Of a DNA stretch of 64,000 nt, positions 23,884 to 33,304 are shown piece after piece. The stretch is from Pseudoxanthomonas sp. z9 (lineage in GTDB: Bacteria; Pseudomonadota; Gammaproteobacteria; Xanthomonadales; Xanthomonadaceae). The notes beneath the pieces are model-generated. The model had not been told where the DNA came from and did not search any database. It saw only the letters and a program-made list of their open reading frames with translations. The translations under genes were made by a program, and so were the position numbers. The stretch's first letter is position 1; every line of letters starts with the position of its first letter. The stretch spans positions 374,001-438,000 of the forward strand of contig NZ_VFID01000011.1 in assembly GCF_006542425.1 (NCBI RefSeq), written 5' to 3'.

Positions 23884-26067
23884 ATGCGTTACACCGCTCC
23901 GTCCTCGTCGTTCCGCTTCCGTGCCTTGCCCGCCAGCCACCGCCTCGGTGCGGGGCTTTGCCTGGCCCTGGCTACCCTGTCGGCGGCCTCCCTCGCCTCG
24001 GCCCAGGAAACCGGCGCCGTCACGGCGGTCGCCAGCGATGCCGCCACCGACCTGGACACCGTGCTGGTGGTCGCGCAGCGCGCCAACCGGGTGAGCAACG
24101 GCGCCACCAACCTGGACCTGGACATCAAGGACACGCCGCAGTCCATCAGCGTCGTGGACGCCACCCAGATGCGCGAGTTCGGCGCCGACAGCCTCAATGA
24201 AGCGCTGCGCCTGGCCACCGGCATCCAGGTGGACGAGTGGGAAACCAACCGGACCACCTTCACCTCGCGCGGCTTCGACATCGCCAACACGCAGATCGAT
24301 GGCGTTGGCCTGCCCAACGATTGGGGCATCGTCACCGGTGCCATGGATACGTTCGGCTACGAGAAGCTGGAAGTCATCCGCGGCGCCAATGGCCTGCTGA
24401 CCGGCGTGGGCAATGCCGCAGGCACCATCAACTACGTGCGCAAGCGCCCCACCAACGAGCGCCGGGGCGTGTTCGGACTGAGTTACGGTTCCTGGGCCAC
24501 GGTGCGCGCCGAAGCCGATTACTCGACGCCGTTCACCGCCGATGGTCGCTGGGCCGGGCGCGTCGTCGCCGCGCATGAGAAGGGCGACTCCTGGCTGCGC
24601 GCCAAGCAGGATCAGCGTGATTTCCTGTACGGCGTCGTCGATGGCCAGATCGGCGAGAACGGCACGCTCACCCTCGGCTATTCCTGGCAGAAGGGCCAGA
24701 CCGACGGCAACATGTGGGGCGCGTTGGCCTTCATGTACAGCGACGGCACGCAGGCCGAGTGGGATCGCAGCGCCTCCACCACCCAGGACTGGACCTACTG
24801 GGACACCACCCAGCAGAACGCGTTCGCCGAGTACACCCACCAGCTGGGTGCGGACTGGCAACTGAAGGCGACCTACAACTATCGCAAGGTGGAGAACGAC
24901 GACAAGCTGTTCTACGCCACCGACTACGCCGGCACCGGGCTGGAACCGGGCACCCGCCTGGGCCTGTACGGCTATCCATGGCGCGGCGAGGACGAGATGA
25001 CCGCGCACCTGGGCACGCTGACCGCCAACGGCCATTTCCAGATGGGCGGGCGCGATCAGGAAGTGATGTTCGGCGTCAGCTGGTCCAAGAGCGAGACCCG
25101 CAGCTACGAGTACGCCAACGCGGTCTATGACAGCGATCTGTTCGGCTACATCGAGATGCCGGGCTTCCCTTGGGCCGGCAACGTCATCCCCGAGCCGGAG
25201 TGGGGCAGCGCTTCGCTCTACAGCACCCTGAACCAGCGCCTGAAGCGCGCCTTCGGCGCCACCCGGCTGGCGTTGACCGACCGCCTGAAGGCCGTCGTGG
25301 GCGCGAACTACGCGCAGTACCATCGCGATGGCGTGAACTACGGCGTGGTGTTCGACCAGACCGAAGGCCACACCAGCCCCTACGCCGGCCTCACCTTCGA
25401 TTTCAACGCGCATGTGCTGGGCTATGTCAGCTATTCGGACATCTACCAGCCGCAGAGCCAGTCCGACGAGAACGAGCGTTATCTCGATCCGACCAAGGGC
25501 ACCAACTACGAAATCGGCGTGAAGGCCGACTGGCTGGACAAGCGATTGCTGACCACGCTGGCGGTGTTCCAGGCCAAGCAGGACAACCTGGCCACCGGCG
25601 CCGGCTACAACGACAACGGCCAGTTCTACTACACCGGCGTGGACGTGGAATCCCGCGGCATCGAGTTCGAGGCCACCGGCCGGATCGGCGAGCACATGAA
25701 CCTGGTGTTCGGCGCCACCGCGCTGAAGCTGACCGGCCAGGATGGCGACGACACCTATCGCTGGGTGCCGCGCCGCACCGCCAACCTGATGCTCAGCGCG
25801 CGCCTGCCGGGCCACACGGCGTTCTCCTACGGCATCGGTGGCCGCTGGCAGAGCGAGATCTCCAATGTGGAGAGCAACGGCTTCACCGTGCGGCAGGGGA
25901 GCTACGCGGTGATCAACGGCTACCTGGCCTGGGACTTCCTGCCCAACGCCACCGTGCGCCTGAACGCCAACAACCTGACCGACGAGAAATACATCAACAC
26001 GCTGCGCTACAGCGGTTACTACGGCGCGCCCGCGAACTACACGCTGAGCCTGAACTGGCGCTTCTGA
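23884..26067 (+). CDS. TonB-dependent siderophore receptor
   Basis: A 727-residue outer-membrane receptor of the siderophore class (FhuE/FpvA-like). A signal peptide ends near LASAQ (about residue 40). The plug carries NLDLDIKDTPQSISVVDATQMREFGADSLNEAL, GFDIANTQIDGVGLPNDWG and KLEVIRGANGLLTGVGNAAGTINYVRKRP, standard siderophore-receptor boxes. The barrel ends with NLTDEKYINTLRYSGYYGAPANYTLSLNWRF, with terminal Phe. It lies behind a Fur-type repeat and ahead of the DUF3649/PepSY/DUF3325 genes, so it imports a ferric siderophore under iron limitation. The particular siderophore cannot be told. No biosynthesis genes are nearby, so it may be a xenosiderophore. Confidence 0.92.
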   Translation: MRYTAPSSSFRFRALPASHRLGAGLCLALATLSAASLASAQETGAVTAVASDAATDLDTVLVVAQRANRVSNGATNLDLDIKDTPQSISVVDATQMREFGADSLNEALRLATGIQVDEWETNRTTFTSRGFDIANTQIDGVGLPNDWGIVTGAMDTFGYEKLEVIRGANGLLTGVGNAAGTINYVRKRPTNERRGVFGLSYGSWATVRAEADYSTPFTADGRWAGRVVAAHEKGDSWLRAKQDQRDFLYGVVDGQIGENGTLTLGYSWQKGQTDGNMWGALAFMYSDGTQAEWDRSASTTQDWTYWDTTQQNAFAEYTHQLGADWQLKATYNYRKVENDDKLFYATDYAGTGLEPGTRLGLYGYPWRGEDEMTAHLGTLTANGHFQMGGRDQEVMFGVSWSKSETRSYEYANAVYDSDLFGYIEMPGFPWAGNVIPEPEWGSASLYSTLNQRLKRAFGATRLALTDRLKAVVGANYAQYHRDGVNYGVVFDQTEGHTSPYAGLTFDFNAHVLGYVSYSDIYQPQSQSDENERYLDPTKGTNYEIGVKADWLDKRLLTTLAVFQAKQDNLATGAGYNDNGQFYYTGVDVESRGIEFEATGRIGEHMNLVFGATALKLTGQDGDDTYRWVPRRTANLMLSARLPGHTAFSYGIGGRWQSEISNVESNGFTVRQGSYAVINGYLAWDFLPNATVRLNANNLTDEKYINTLRYSGYYGAPANYTLSLNWRF

Positions 26068-26102
26068 TCGCCGCTCTCCGCTGAAGAGGCTTCCGTACCG
26101 AC

Positions 26103-26420
26103 ATGCCACGCACGACGACATTGTCCCCGGCCACCAGCCCCTCCCGCCTTCGCGTGGCCTCGCGCGTGTGCGCGGCGGTGCTGGGCGGCTACGCCTTCGC
26201 CTGGGGCGTGGTCGCGCTGGTGACCGCGCTGCTGTTCGCCGCCGGTCTGGATTTCCACGATGCCGAATTCATGGGCGCGCTGCTGGGCCTGCTGGCCTAT
26301 CTGGTGGTGTTCCTGTGGACCATCGCCACGCGCCGGCTGGGCCGCGCGTGGGCGGTGCTGCTGGCGGGCGGCGCGTTGATGGCCGGCGCGGCCTCGCTGT
26401 TGCAATCGATGCTGGCCTGA
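26103..26420 (+). CDS. DUF3649 inner-membrane iron-uptake protein
   Basis: A 105-residue protein with three membrane segments. The pattern SRVCAAVLGGYAFAWGVVALVTALL, then EFMGALLGLLAYLVVFLWTIATRRLGRAWAVLLAG, fits DUF3649, found next to PepSY and DUF3325 proteins in iron-uptake loci. Its biochemical role is not established. It begins 35 bases after the receptor gene and ends 14 bases before the PepSY gene, so all belong to one iron operon. Confidence 0.78.
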   Translation: MPRTTTLSPATSPSRLRVASRVCAAVLGGYAFAWGVVALVTALLFAAGLDFHDAEFMGALLGLLAYLVVFLWTIATRRLGRAWAVLLAGGALMAGAASLLQSMLA

Positions 26421-26434
26421 GACGGAGAGACGCC

Positions 26435-28102
26435 ATGCACAACAGTTTCCGGCAGGCCATGGCCTGGCTGCATACCTGGTTCGGGCTGGTGCTGGGTTTC
26501 GTGCTGATGGCCGCGTTCTTCTTCGGGGCGCTGTCGGTGTTCGACCGCGAATTCGATCGCTGGGCGCTGCCGGCCACCCGTTTCGAGCCCCAGCCGATGC
26601 CTTCGTTCGAACAGGTCCTGCGTCCGGCCTTCGAACGCATGCAGCCCACGTCCGAGGCGATCGAGCAGATGCGCCCACGCGTGAACGGCGACATGCCGCG
26701 GCGGTTCGACACGGTGGTCAGCTGGAGCGCCTACACCACCCACCGCGATCCGGTGCTGGCCCTGTACGCGGGTTACGAGGTGCCCAACGCCAAGGATCCG
26801 GAAGAAGCCATCTGGGCCTACGGCACCATCGATCCGCGCAATGGAACGGCGCTGCGCGACGACCAGCTGAAGATCGGCAGCGAGTTCTTCTATCCGATGC
26901 ACTACAGCCTGACCTGGGACTGGAAGAACCTGGGTTTCTGGATCGTCGGTTTCTCGGCGCTGGTGATGCTGGCCGCGCTGGTCAGCGGCGTGGTCATGCA
27001 CCGCAAGCTGTTCCGCGAGTTCTTCACCTTCCGCCCGGGCAAGGCGCGCCTGCGCAGCACCCTGGATCTGCACAACCTGACCGGCGTGGTGGCGCTGCCG
27101 TTCCATTTCTTCTTCGCCTTCACCGGCCTGGTGATTTTCGCCGCCGCCTACTATTTCCCGGTCGGCCATACCCAGCTGCACGAGCTGCATGACCTGCATG
27201 CGCAGGTGGAAGCGCAGGAGACCGGCCTGCCGCATGAGCGCGCCGGCGTGCCGGCCGGGCTGGCCCCGGTGGATGCGATGGTGGCCGAGGCGAAGCGGCG
27301 CTGGGCGGCAAAGGACAAGGCCGGTGATGTGGGCTTCCTGGTGTTGCAGCACGTGGGCGATGCCAACGGCTACGTCAGCGTGTACCGCGCCGGTACCGAT
27401 CGCATCGCGCTGGTCGGCGACGGCGTCCACTTCAAGGCGGCCACCGGCGAGCTGATCCGCGAGGATCCGCCCGCCACCGCGGTCGGCCGCGTCAGCGAAT
27501 TCCTCACCGGCCTGCACCTGCAGCACTTCCGCCATTGGCTGCTGCGCTGGCTGTACGTGCTGGGCGGACTGGCCGGCGCGGTGTGCATCGCCACCGGTTT
27601 CATCTTTTTCGTCGAAAAGCGCAAGCGCCAGCACGCGCAGCAGGGCAGCCAGGGCGCGCGGGTGGTCGATGCGCTGGCCGTCACCACGGTGACCGGCATG
27701 GTGCTGGCGACCCTGGGCATCCTGATCGCCAACCGGTGGTTGCCGGAGACGATGCCCGGGCGCGGCGACTGGGAGAAATACGCGTTCTGGGGCACGTGGT
27801 GCCTGGCGCTGGTGCATGCCGTCCTGCGCAGCGCGCCGGTATCGAAGGGGCTGCCGAACCCGGCATGGCGCGAACAATGCTGGACCATCGCCGTGTTCGC
27901 ACTGGCGGCGGTCGGATTGAACTGGGTCACCACCGGCGATCATCTGCTGCGCACGCTGTCGGCCGGCTACTGGCCGGTGGCCGGCATCGATCTGGCGCTG
28001 TTGGCCACCGCCGGGCTGGCCGCACTGGCCGCGCGCCGGTTGAGGCGCCGCGCGGTCGCGGCGGATGCGCGCATGACAGGCGGGGAGGCCGCGCATGTCT
28101 GA
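26435..28102 (+). CDS. PepSY-associated transmembrane protein, putative ferric-siderophore reductase
   Basis: A 555-residue inner-membrane protein of the PepSY_TM family with at least five to seven membrane segments. His residues in or near the helices (MAWLHTWFGLVLGF, MHYSLTWDWKNLGFW, LDLHNLTGVVALPFHFFFAFTG, HLQHFRHWLLRWLYVLGG) could bind heme. The two large extramembrane parts include PepSY-like stretches (KAATGELIREDPP). The family contains FpvG, which takes part in reducing iron from ferri-pyoverdine in Pseudomonas, so iron release from a siderophore is the likely role. GGAGA precedes the ATG. The gene overlaps the next by eight bases. Confidence 0.85.
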   Translation: MHNSFRQAMAWLHTWFGLVLGFVLMAAFFFGALSVFDREFDRWALPATRFEPQPMPSFEQVLRPAFERMQPTSEAIEQMRPRVNGDMPRRFDTVVSWSAYTTHRDPVLALYAGYEVPNAKDPEEAIWAYGTIDPRNGTALRDDQLKIGSEFFYPMHYSLTWDWKNLGFWIVGFSALVMLAALVSGVVMHRKLFREFFTFRPGKARLRSTLDLHNLTGVVALPFHFFFAFTGLVIFAAAYYFPVGHTQLHELHDLHAQVEAQETGLPHERAGVPAGLAPVDAMVAEAKRRWAAKDKAGDVGFLVLQHVGDANGYVSVYRAGTDRIALVGDGVHFKAATGELIREDPPATAVGRVSEFLTGLHLQHFRHWLLRWLYVLGGLAGAVCIATGFIFFVEKRKRQHAQQGSQGARVVDALAVTTVTGMVLATLGILIANRWLPETMPGRGDWEKYAFWGTWCLALVHAVLRSAPVSKGLPNPAWREQCWTIAVFALAAVGLNWVTTGDHLLRTLSAGYWPVAGIDLALLATAGLAALAARRLRRRAVAADARMTGGEAAHV

Positions 28103-28427
28103 CACTGCCGTGTCGAACTGGCTGCTCGCGGCCGCCGTACTGGCCGGCCTGGCCGGCATGGGCTGGCTGGCGCTGTCGATGCAGGCGCACGCCCAGCAGG
28201 TATGGGGCAGGGCATTGCCCGCCACCGCATCGCGCCTGCTGCGCTGGCTGGGCACCGCGGGCATCGGCGTGGCCCTGGTGTTGTGCCTGCGCGTGGATCA
28301 CGCCTCCATGGCGGTCCTGGTCTGGGTGATGGCGCTGGCGTTTTCGGCGTTGGTGGTCGCGATGTCGCTGGCATGGCGTCCGCGCGCGCTGCGCGTGCTG
28401 GCGCCATGGACGCGATCCGCCCGCTGA
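28095..28427 (+). CDS. DUF3325 small inner-membrane protein
   Basis: A 110-residue protein with three hydrophobic helices: WLLAAAVLAGLAGMGWLALSM, LLRWLGTAGIGVALVLCLRV and LVWVMALAFSALVVAMSLAWRPR. The final AWRPR and the overall shape match DUF3325, the usual partner of DUF3649 and PepSY_TM proteins. It overlaps the PepSY gene by eight bases, indicating coupled translation. It is probably a small subunit of the iron-reduction complex. There is no catalytic motif. Confidence 0.78.
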   Translation: MSDTAVSNWLLAAAVLAGLAGMGWLALSMQAHAQQVWGRALPATASRLLRWLGTAGIGVALVLCLRVDHASMAVLVWVMALAFSALVVAMSLAWRPRALRVLAPWTRSAR

Positions 28428-28498
28428 CATCGCCGCACCCGCGGCTTCCCGCTGTATCCACATCACGACTCCCGTTCCGTTCCGCCAGGGGTACCGCC

Positions 28499-30649
28499 TT
28501 GTTCCCGCATGCCATTCGCGCCGCGCTGCCGCGCCATTCCATCCTCTACTTCGGCCTGATGCTGGCGATCTCCGGCGCGCGCGCGCAGGAAGCGACCGCG
28601 CAGGATCCGCCCGCGGATGATGGGGCCAGGCAACTGGATACGGTCCATGTCGAGGGCCAGCGTGTCGGCCTGAACCTGGAACAGGAAGCCGGCGTGGGCG
28701 TGCTGGGCAACAAGCGCCTGCTGGACACGCCGTTCTCGGTGACGGTGGTGGACGAAGAGGACATCAACAGGCGTGGCGCCACCACGCTGGGCCAGGTATT
28801 CATCAACGACCCGTCGGTGTTCGCCGCAGAGCCTTCGGCCACCACCAACTGGTGGGGCACGCAGATCCGTGGCATCGGCGTGCTGAACCACTACGTGGAC
28901 GGCGTGCCCATGCTGATGGAATGGGGTGGCGAATTCCCGCTGGAAGCCGTGGAATCGGTGCAGGCGCTCAAGGGCCTGGGCGGTTTCATGTATGGCTTCG
29001 GTTCGCCCGGCGGGATCATCAGCTACCGGCTCAAGCGCCCCACGGCCACGCCACTGCTGGCCACCACGCTGGGCTATCGCGACGACGGCGCGTACGCGTT
29101 GCGCGTGGACGCCAGCGAACGGGTGGACGGCCCGGATTCGCTGGGCCTGCGCGTCAACGCGGCGACCGAACAGGGCGACGCCTACAACGGCGCGGGCATC
29201 GACCGCACGCTGCTGTCGCTGGCGCTGGATCGGCCCATCGGCGAAGCCCTGCGCTGGCACGCCGAGGTGGTGCGCGAGGACAGCAGGCTCAAGCACGAAC
29301 CGCTGTATTTCTATTGGGATCGCTACGAGGGCGCGCGCCTGCCGAAGCCGACCTACGACTACGAAGATGTCATCGTCCGCAACGCCTACTACAAATCCCA
29401 GACGCTGCACGCGACCACCGGGCTGGAATGGCGCGTGGGCGACGCCTGGCGCATCGACCTGACGATCGGCGGCAGCCGGCGCGAGCACTACTCCAACAAG
29501 ATGTTCGCCGACCTGCTGAACGAGGCGGGCGACTATGCCGGCAGCGTCTACAACTTTGCCGGTGATCTGCGCAACAGCGTGGGCCAGTTGCTGGTGACGG
29601 GGGAAGCGACGACCGGAACGCTCCGGCACGAACTGGTGTTCGGCGCCAGTTACCAGCGCAAGTGGGAGCGCTGGGGAAGGGAGTCGTACTGGAGCAACGA
29701 TTTCAACGGCAACCTGTATCGGCGGCTGGATTTCCTGTCGACGCACGTCCCCGACTTTGATTTTGGCCCGGTCGATTACGACGAACGGCAGAAGTCGCTG
29801 TTCGTCAGCGACACGATGCATTTCGGCGACCACTGGCAGGCCGTCCTGGGCGTGCGCCACGTGGACTACGAGCAAAAGGACCTGGATGGCGATCCCCAAT
29901 CCGATTCGCGCTACACCACCTCCTCGCTGACGCCGACGGTCGCCCTCGTCTACAAGCCGGTGGATTCACTGTCCCTCTATGCCAGCTACGTGGAATCGCT
30001 GGAGGCCGCCGGCCGGGTGGCGATGGATGCGCAGCCGCCTTACGTCAATGCGGGCGAAGCGCTGGATCCGACCACCAGCAAACAATATGAAATCGGCGCG
30101 AAGTACCAGGCCGGCCGCTTCGGCTTCACCGCCGCGGCGTTCCGCGTCGAGCGTGCGGCCCAGGTGGACCAGTGGCGCGGCGCGGAGCGGTATCGGGTGC
30201 AGGACGGCCTGACCCTGTATCGCGGCCTGGAGGCCATCGGCAGCTTCGGCGTCACCCACGATCTCGACCTCGGCCTGGGTTTCCTGTGGCTGGACGCGAG
30301 CCTGGAGGATCTGTCGCCGGAAAACGCCGCTTTGCAGGGCAATCGCCCCGCCGGATCCTCGCGCCGCCAGATCGTGGCCAATTTCGAATACCGGCCGCCG
30401 TCGGTGAGTGGCCTGAGCCTGCACGGCAACGTGCGCCATTCCGGCGATCAGTACTACGAGGACGCGAACCGGGTGCTGATCCCCGGACGCACGCTGGCCA
30501 GCATGGGCTTGCAGTACCGGACCCAGATCGGCGGACGCATGGCCACCGTGACCGCGAACGTCAACAATCTGTTCAACCGGCGGTACTGGAACCTGGACAC
30601 CCTGGGCGAGGCCAGGAACGGATCGCTCGCGTTGCGGATCGACTGGTAA
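28499..30649 (+). CDS. TonB-dependent siderophore-type receptor
   Basis: A 716-residue receptor. I use the TTG at 28499 because AGGGG lies 8 bases upstream and it opens the signal HSILYFGLMLAISGARAQ. An ATG at 28406 overlapping the DUF3325 gene would give a 31-residue-longer N-terminus without a ribosome site. Plug motifs are LLDTPFSVTVVDEEDINRRGATTLGQV, RGIGVLNHYVDGVPMLMEWGGEFPLEAVESVQALKGLGGFMYGFGSPGGIISY. The barrel ends with VNNLFNRRYWNLDTLGEARNGSLALRIDW. It lacks its own Fur box and sits last in the iron operon, so it is probably read through from upstream. It is clearly different from the first receptor, suggesting two ferric ligands. Confidence 0.87.
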   Translation: MFPHAIRAALPRHSILYFGLMLAISGARAQEATAQDPPADDGARQLDTVHVEGQRVGLNLEQEAGVGVLGNKRLLDTPFSVTVVDEEDINRRGATTLGQVFINDPSVFAAEPSATTNWWGTQIRGIGVLNHYVDGVPMLMEWGGEFPLEAVESVQALKGLGGFMYGFGSPGGIISYRLKRPTATPLLATTLGYRDDGAYALRVDASERVDGPDSLGLRVNAATEQGDAYNGAGIDRTLLSLALDRPIGEALRWHAEVVREDSRLKHEPLYFYWDRYEGARLPKPTYDYEDVIVRNAYYKSQTLHATTGLEWRVGDAWRIDLTIGGSRREHYSNKMFADLLNEAGDYAGSVYNFAGDLRNSVGQLLVTGEATTGTLRHELVFGASYQRKWERWGRESYWSNDFNGNLYRRLDFLSTHVPDFDFGPVDYDERQKSLFVSDTMHFGDHWQAVLGVRHVDYEQKDLDGDPQSDSRYTTSSLTPTVALVYKPVDSLSLYASYVESLEAAGRVAMDAQPPYVNAGEALDPTTSKQYEIGAKYQAGRFGFTAAAFRVERAAQVDQWRGAERYRVQDGLTLYRGLEAIGSFGVTHDLDLGLGFLWLDASLEDLSPENAALQGNRPAGSSRRQIVANFEYRPPSVSGLSLHGNVRHSGDQYYEDANRVLIPGRTLASMGLQYRTQIGGRMATVTANVNNLFNRRYWNLDTLGEARNGSLALRIDW

Positions 30650-30661
30650 GCCTGCGCCTCG

Positions 30662-30680
30662 CCGCGCGATGTCGCGGTTT
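30662..30680 (+). terminator. Weak terminator hairpin between convergent operons
   Basis: CCGCG (30662-30666), a 6-base loop and CGCGG (30673-30677) are followed by TTT. It lies right behind the second siderophore receptor and overlaps the end of the converging sialidase-fold gene. The stem is short. Confidence 0.4.
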
Positions 30681-31720
30681 CAGTAGGTGCCGAACCGGAT
30701 CTGCACGCGGCCGCCCTCGGTGACGTTGATGACGCCGATTTCGTCCGGCGCGATCTCGTAGACCGCCGGCCATGAATGGCGGAAACCGATTGGCCAGGCG
30801 GGTTCGGGCAAGCGTTGCCAGTTTCCGCCACCGTCTTCGCTCGCGCTGATCTCGTTCTGGCAGGAGGTGACGAACATCGTGCCGCGGGTGGTGGTGGTGA
30901 TCTGCGGCCCGCAGCGCTGATCGGCCAGCGGCGTGCCCAGTCCGGCGGGCCAGGAACGGCCATCGGGCGATATTTTCGAAGAAACCGGGCAGTGCTTGTC
31001 CTCGCCGCAGATTTCGAACACCAGCACGTAGCCACCCTGTGGACGCCGCGCCATCACCGGCATGCCGGGTCGCAGCGCGCCGCCGCCGGACTGGGCGGCG
31101 ATCACCGCCTTGGATTCCCAACTGCGTCCCCCGTCACGCGACAGGCGTTGCGAGACCACCTGGTTGTAGGCGGGCTGGCCGTCGGCCAGGGTCTCGTCCG
31201 CATACAGGACCGACAGCGTGCCGTCGTCGAGGAGGGTGAGCACCGGTTCCCATACGCCGCGATCGTTGCGGCCGCCGGGCGTTTCGTTCTGGTCGATGAC
31301 ACTCAGGAACCGCCAGCTGCGGGCGCCGTCATCGCTGGCGTAGAGGTGCAACCGGTAGGAGGCGCCGTCCACCAGCGAGCGCATCGCCAGCAGCACCCGC
31401 CCATCGGGCAGGGCGAGGACTTCGCCGTTGTCGATCTTGCGTCCGGGTTCGGCCAGTTCGGACCAGGGCTGCCAACTGCGCGCGCGATCCTCGCTGACGG
31501 ACAGCGCGAGGGTGGTCGGCCGGTCCTTGTGGAAGCGCGTGGTCACCGCCAGCCAGCGGCCATCCTCCAGCCGCGTCATGCGTCCCCAACCGGCGTCCCG
31601 TGCGGCGACGGTGGCGGTATCGGTCCAGCGCACTTCCACGGCCCAGATCGGTGCCGCGATCAGTGCCAGGCCAGCCAGCAGCATCCATTGAAGCGGGGCA
31701 CGAATGGTCCGGATACCCAT
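30680..31720 (-). CDS. Secreted BNR-repeat (sialidase-fold) protein 1
   Basis: A 346-residue beta-propeller protein with a Sec signal (LQWMLLAGLALIAAPIWA). Asp-box repeats of the S-x-D-x-G-x-x-W type recur: SVSEDRARSWQPW, YASDDGARSWRF, SRDGGRSWES, ASEDGGGNWQRL. An FRHSWPAVYEI segment closes the propeller. Propellers of this kind include sialidases and GH93-type exo-arabinanases; no sialic-acid genes are here, while an arabinan-type GH43 and galactose enzymes are. I therefore suspect a glycosidase or sugar-binding role on plant arabinan or galactan. It is the last gene of the minus-strand galactose operon, overlapping the symporter stop by one base. Confidence 0.8.
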   Translation of the reverse strand: MGIRTIRAPLQWMLLAGLALIAAPIWAVEVRWTDTATVAARDAGWGRMTRLEDGRWLAVTTRFHKDRPTTLALSVSEDRARSWQPWSELAEPGRKIDNGEVLALPDGRVLLAMRSLVDGASYRLHLYASDDGARSWRFLSVIDQNETPGGRNDRGVWEPVLTLLDDGTLSVLYADETLADGQPAYNQVVSQRLSRDGGRSWESKAVIAAQSGGGALRPGMPVMARRPQGGYVLVFEICGEDKHCPVSSKISPDGRSWPAGLGTPLADQRCGPQITTTTRGTMFVTSCQNEISASEDGGGNWQRLPEPAWPIGFRHSWPAVYEIAPDEIGVINVTEGGRVQIRFGTY

Positions 31721-33279
31721 CACCAGAAAACCGCGTACAGGGCGATCAGGATGGCGATCACCGCGAGCGAGGCGACGTTGAACGACGGCGCGGTGGCGTA
31801 GCTGACGTCGGCGGTGCGGATCCGATCGCGATCGCCGCTGGCGCGTGTCGCCAGCGCGACGCCCACGGCCAGGACCAGCGCCAGCAGGAACACCAGGCCG
31901 ATGCGATCCATGAACGGCAGCGCCGGCCACGCCAGCTTGAGCAGCAGCGACAGCAGGAACGAACCGACCGCGGCGGCGAGCGCGCCGGCTTCGTTGGCGC
32001 GCTTCCAGAATAGCCCCAGCAGGAAGATCACCACGATGCCGGGGGTGAAGAAACCGGTGAATTCCTGGATGTACTGGAAGCCCTGGTCGAAGCCGCCCAG
32101 CAGCGGACGCGCGGTCAGCACCGCCACCAGGATCGCCACGGCCGCGGTGATGCGGCCCACCCGCACCAGCTTGGCCTGCGAGGCCTCGCGATCGCGCTTG
32201 GCGTAGAAATCGAGGGTGAAGATGGTCGCCACCGAATTGATCTTGGACGCCAGCGAGGCGACGATCGCCGCCACCAGCGCGGCGAACACCAGGCCCAGGA
32301 CGCCGCTGGGCAGCAACCGCATCATGGTCGGATAGGCCGCGTCCGGGCGTTCCAGTTGCGGCGCCAGCACCACCGCGGCGATGCCGGGCAGCACCACGAT
32401 CACCGGCATGAGCAGCTTGAGGAACGCGGCGAACACCACGCCCTTCTGCGCTTCGCGGATATCCTTGGCGGCGAGCGCGCGCTGGATGATGTACTGGTTG
32501 AAACCCCAGTAGCTCAGGTTGGCGATCCACATGCCGCCCAGCAGCACCGACAGGCCGGGCAGATCCTTGTAGAAGGGATTGGCCGGGTCGAGGATCATCT
32601 CGAACTTCTCCGGCTGTTGCCGCCACAGCGTGGTGAACCCATCGATCACGCTGCCGTCGCCGATCTGGCCCAGGGTGATGCCGGTGACCAGCAGGCCGCC
32701 CAGCACCAGCAACGACACCTGCACGATGTCGGTCAACGCCACCGCCTTCAGCCCGCCGTACAACTGGTAGGCCAGGGCGAATGCGCCGAGCAGGACCAGG
32801 GCCAGGTTCTGATCGATGCCGGCCACCTGCGAGACCGCGATGGATCCCAGCCACAGGATCGAGGTCAGGTTGACGAACACGTACAGGCCCAGCCAGAACA
32901 CCGCCATCAGGGTGCGGATGCGATTGCCGTAACGCTCCTCCAGGAACTGCGGCATGGTGGTGATGCCGTTGCGCAGGAAGATCGGCAGGAACCATTTGCC
33001 GACGATCAACAGGGTCAGCGCCGCCATCCACTCATAGGAGGCGATGGCCAGGCCGATCGCGTAGCCGGAACCGGACATGCCGATGATCTGTTCGGCCGAG
33101 ATGTTGGCCGCGATCAATGATGCGCCGATCGCCCACCAGGGCAGGGCGCGGCTGGCGAGGAAATAATCCTGCGCGGATTTCTCGTGTCCGGCCTTCTCGC
33201 GCGAGACCCACTGGGCCAGGATGAAGATGGCGGCCAGGTAGGCCAGCACGATGCCAACGTCGAGGGTGGAAAGCGTCAT
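31720..33279 (-). CDS. Sodium/solute symporter (SSS family), probable Na+/galactose transporter
   Basis: A 519-residue inner-membrane symporter with about 14 segments. It has family signatures: LASRALPWWAIGASLIAANISAEQIIGMSGSGYAIGLAIASYEW at the sodium/sugar region, LAYQLYGGLKAVALTDIVQVSLLVLGG, and NQYIIQRALAAKDIREAQKG. The pattern resembles SglT/vSGLT-like sugar symporters. GGAG precedes the ATG. In a locus holding every step from galactose to pyruvate and glyceraldehyde 3-phosphate, the cargo is most likely D-galactose. It follows the lactonase gene by 25 bases. Confidence 0.87.
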   Translation of the reverse strand: MTLSTLDVGIVLAYLAAIFILAQWVSREKAGHEKSAQDYFLASRALPWWAIGASLIAANISAEQIIGMSGSGYAIGLAIASYEWMAALTLLIVGKWFLPIFLRNGITTMPQFLEERYGNRIRTLMAVFWLGLYVFVNLTSILWLGSIAVSQVAGIDQNLALVLLGAFALAYQLYGGLKAVALTDIVQVSLLVLGGLLVTGITLGQIGDGSVIDGFTTLWRQQPEKFEMILDPANPFYKDLPGLSVLLGGMWIANLSYWGFNQYIIQRALAAKDIREAQKGVVFAAFLKLLMPVIVVLPGIAAVVLAPQLERPDAAYPTMMRLLPSGVLGLVFAALVAAIVASLASKINSVATIFTLDFYAKRDREASQAKLVRVGRITAAVAILVAVLTARPLLGGFDQGFQYIQEFTGFFTPGIVVIFLLGLFWKRANEAGALAAAVGSFLLSLLLKLAWPALPFMDRIGLVFLLALVLAVGVALATRASGDRDRIRTADVSYATAPSFNVASLAVIAILIALYAVFW

Positions 33280-33304
33280 GGAATCTCCGCGGGAGGGGCG
33301 CGCG

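Noticed and set aside
26401-26415. TGCAATCGATGC in the DUF3649 gene, similar to the LacI operator
   Set aside because: Only half of the palindrome matches, and it lies inside a coding region far from a promoter.
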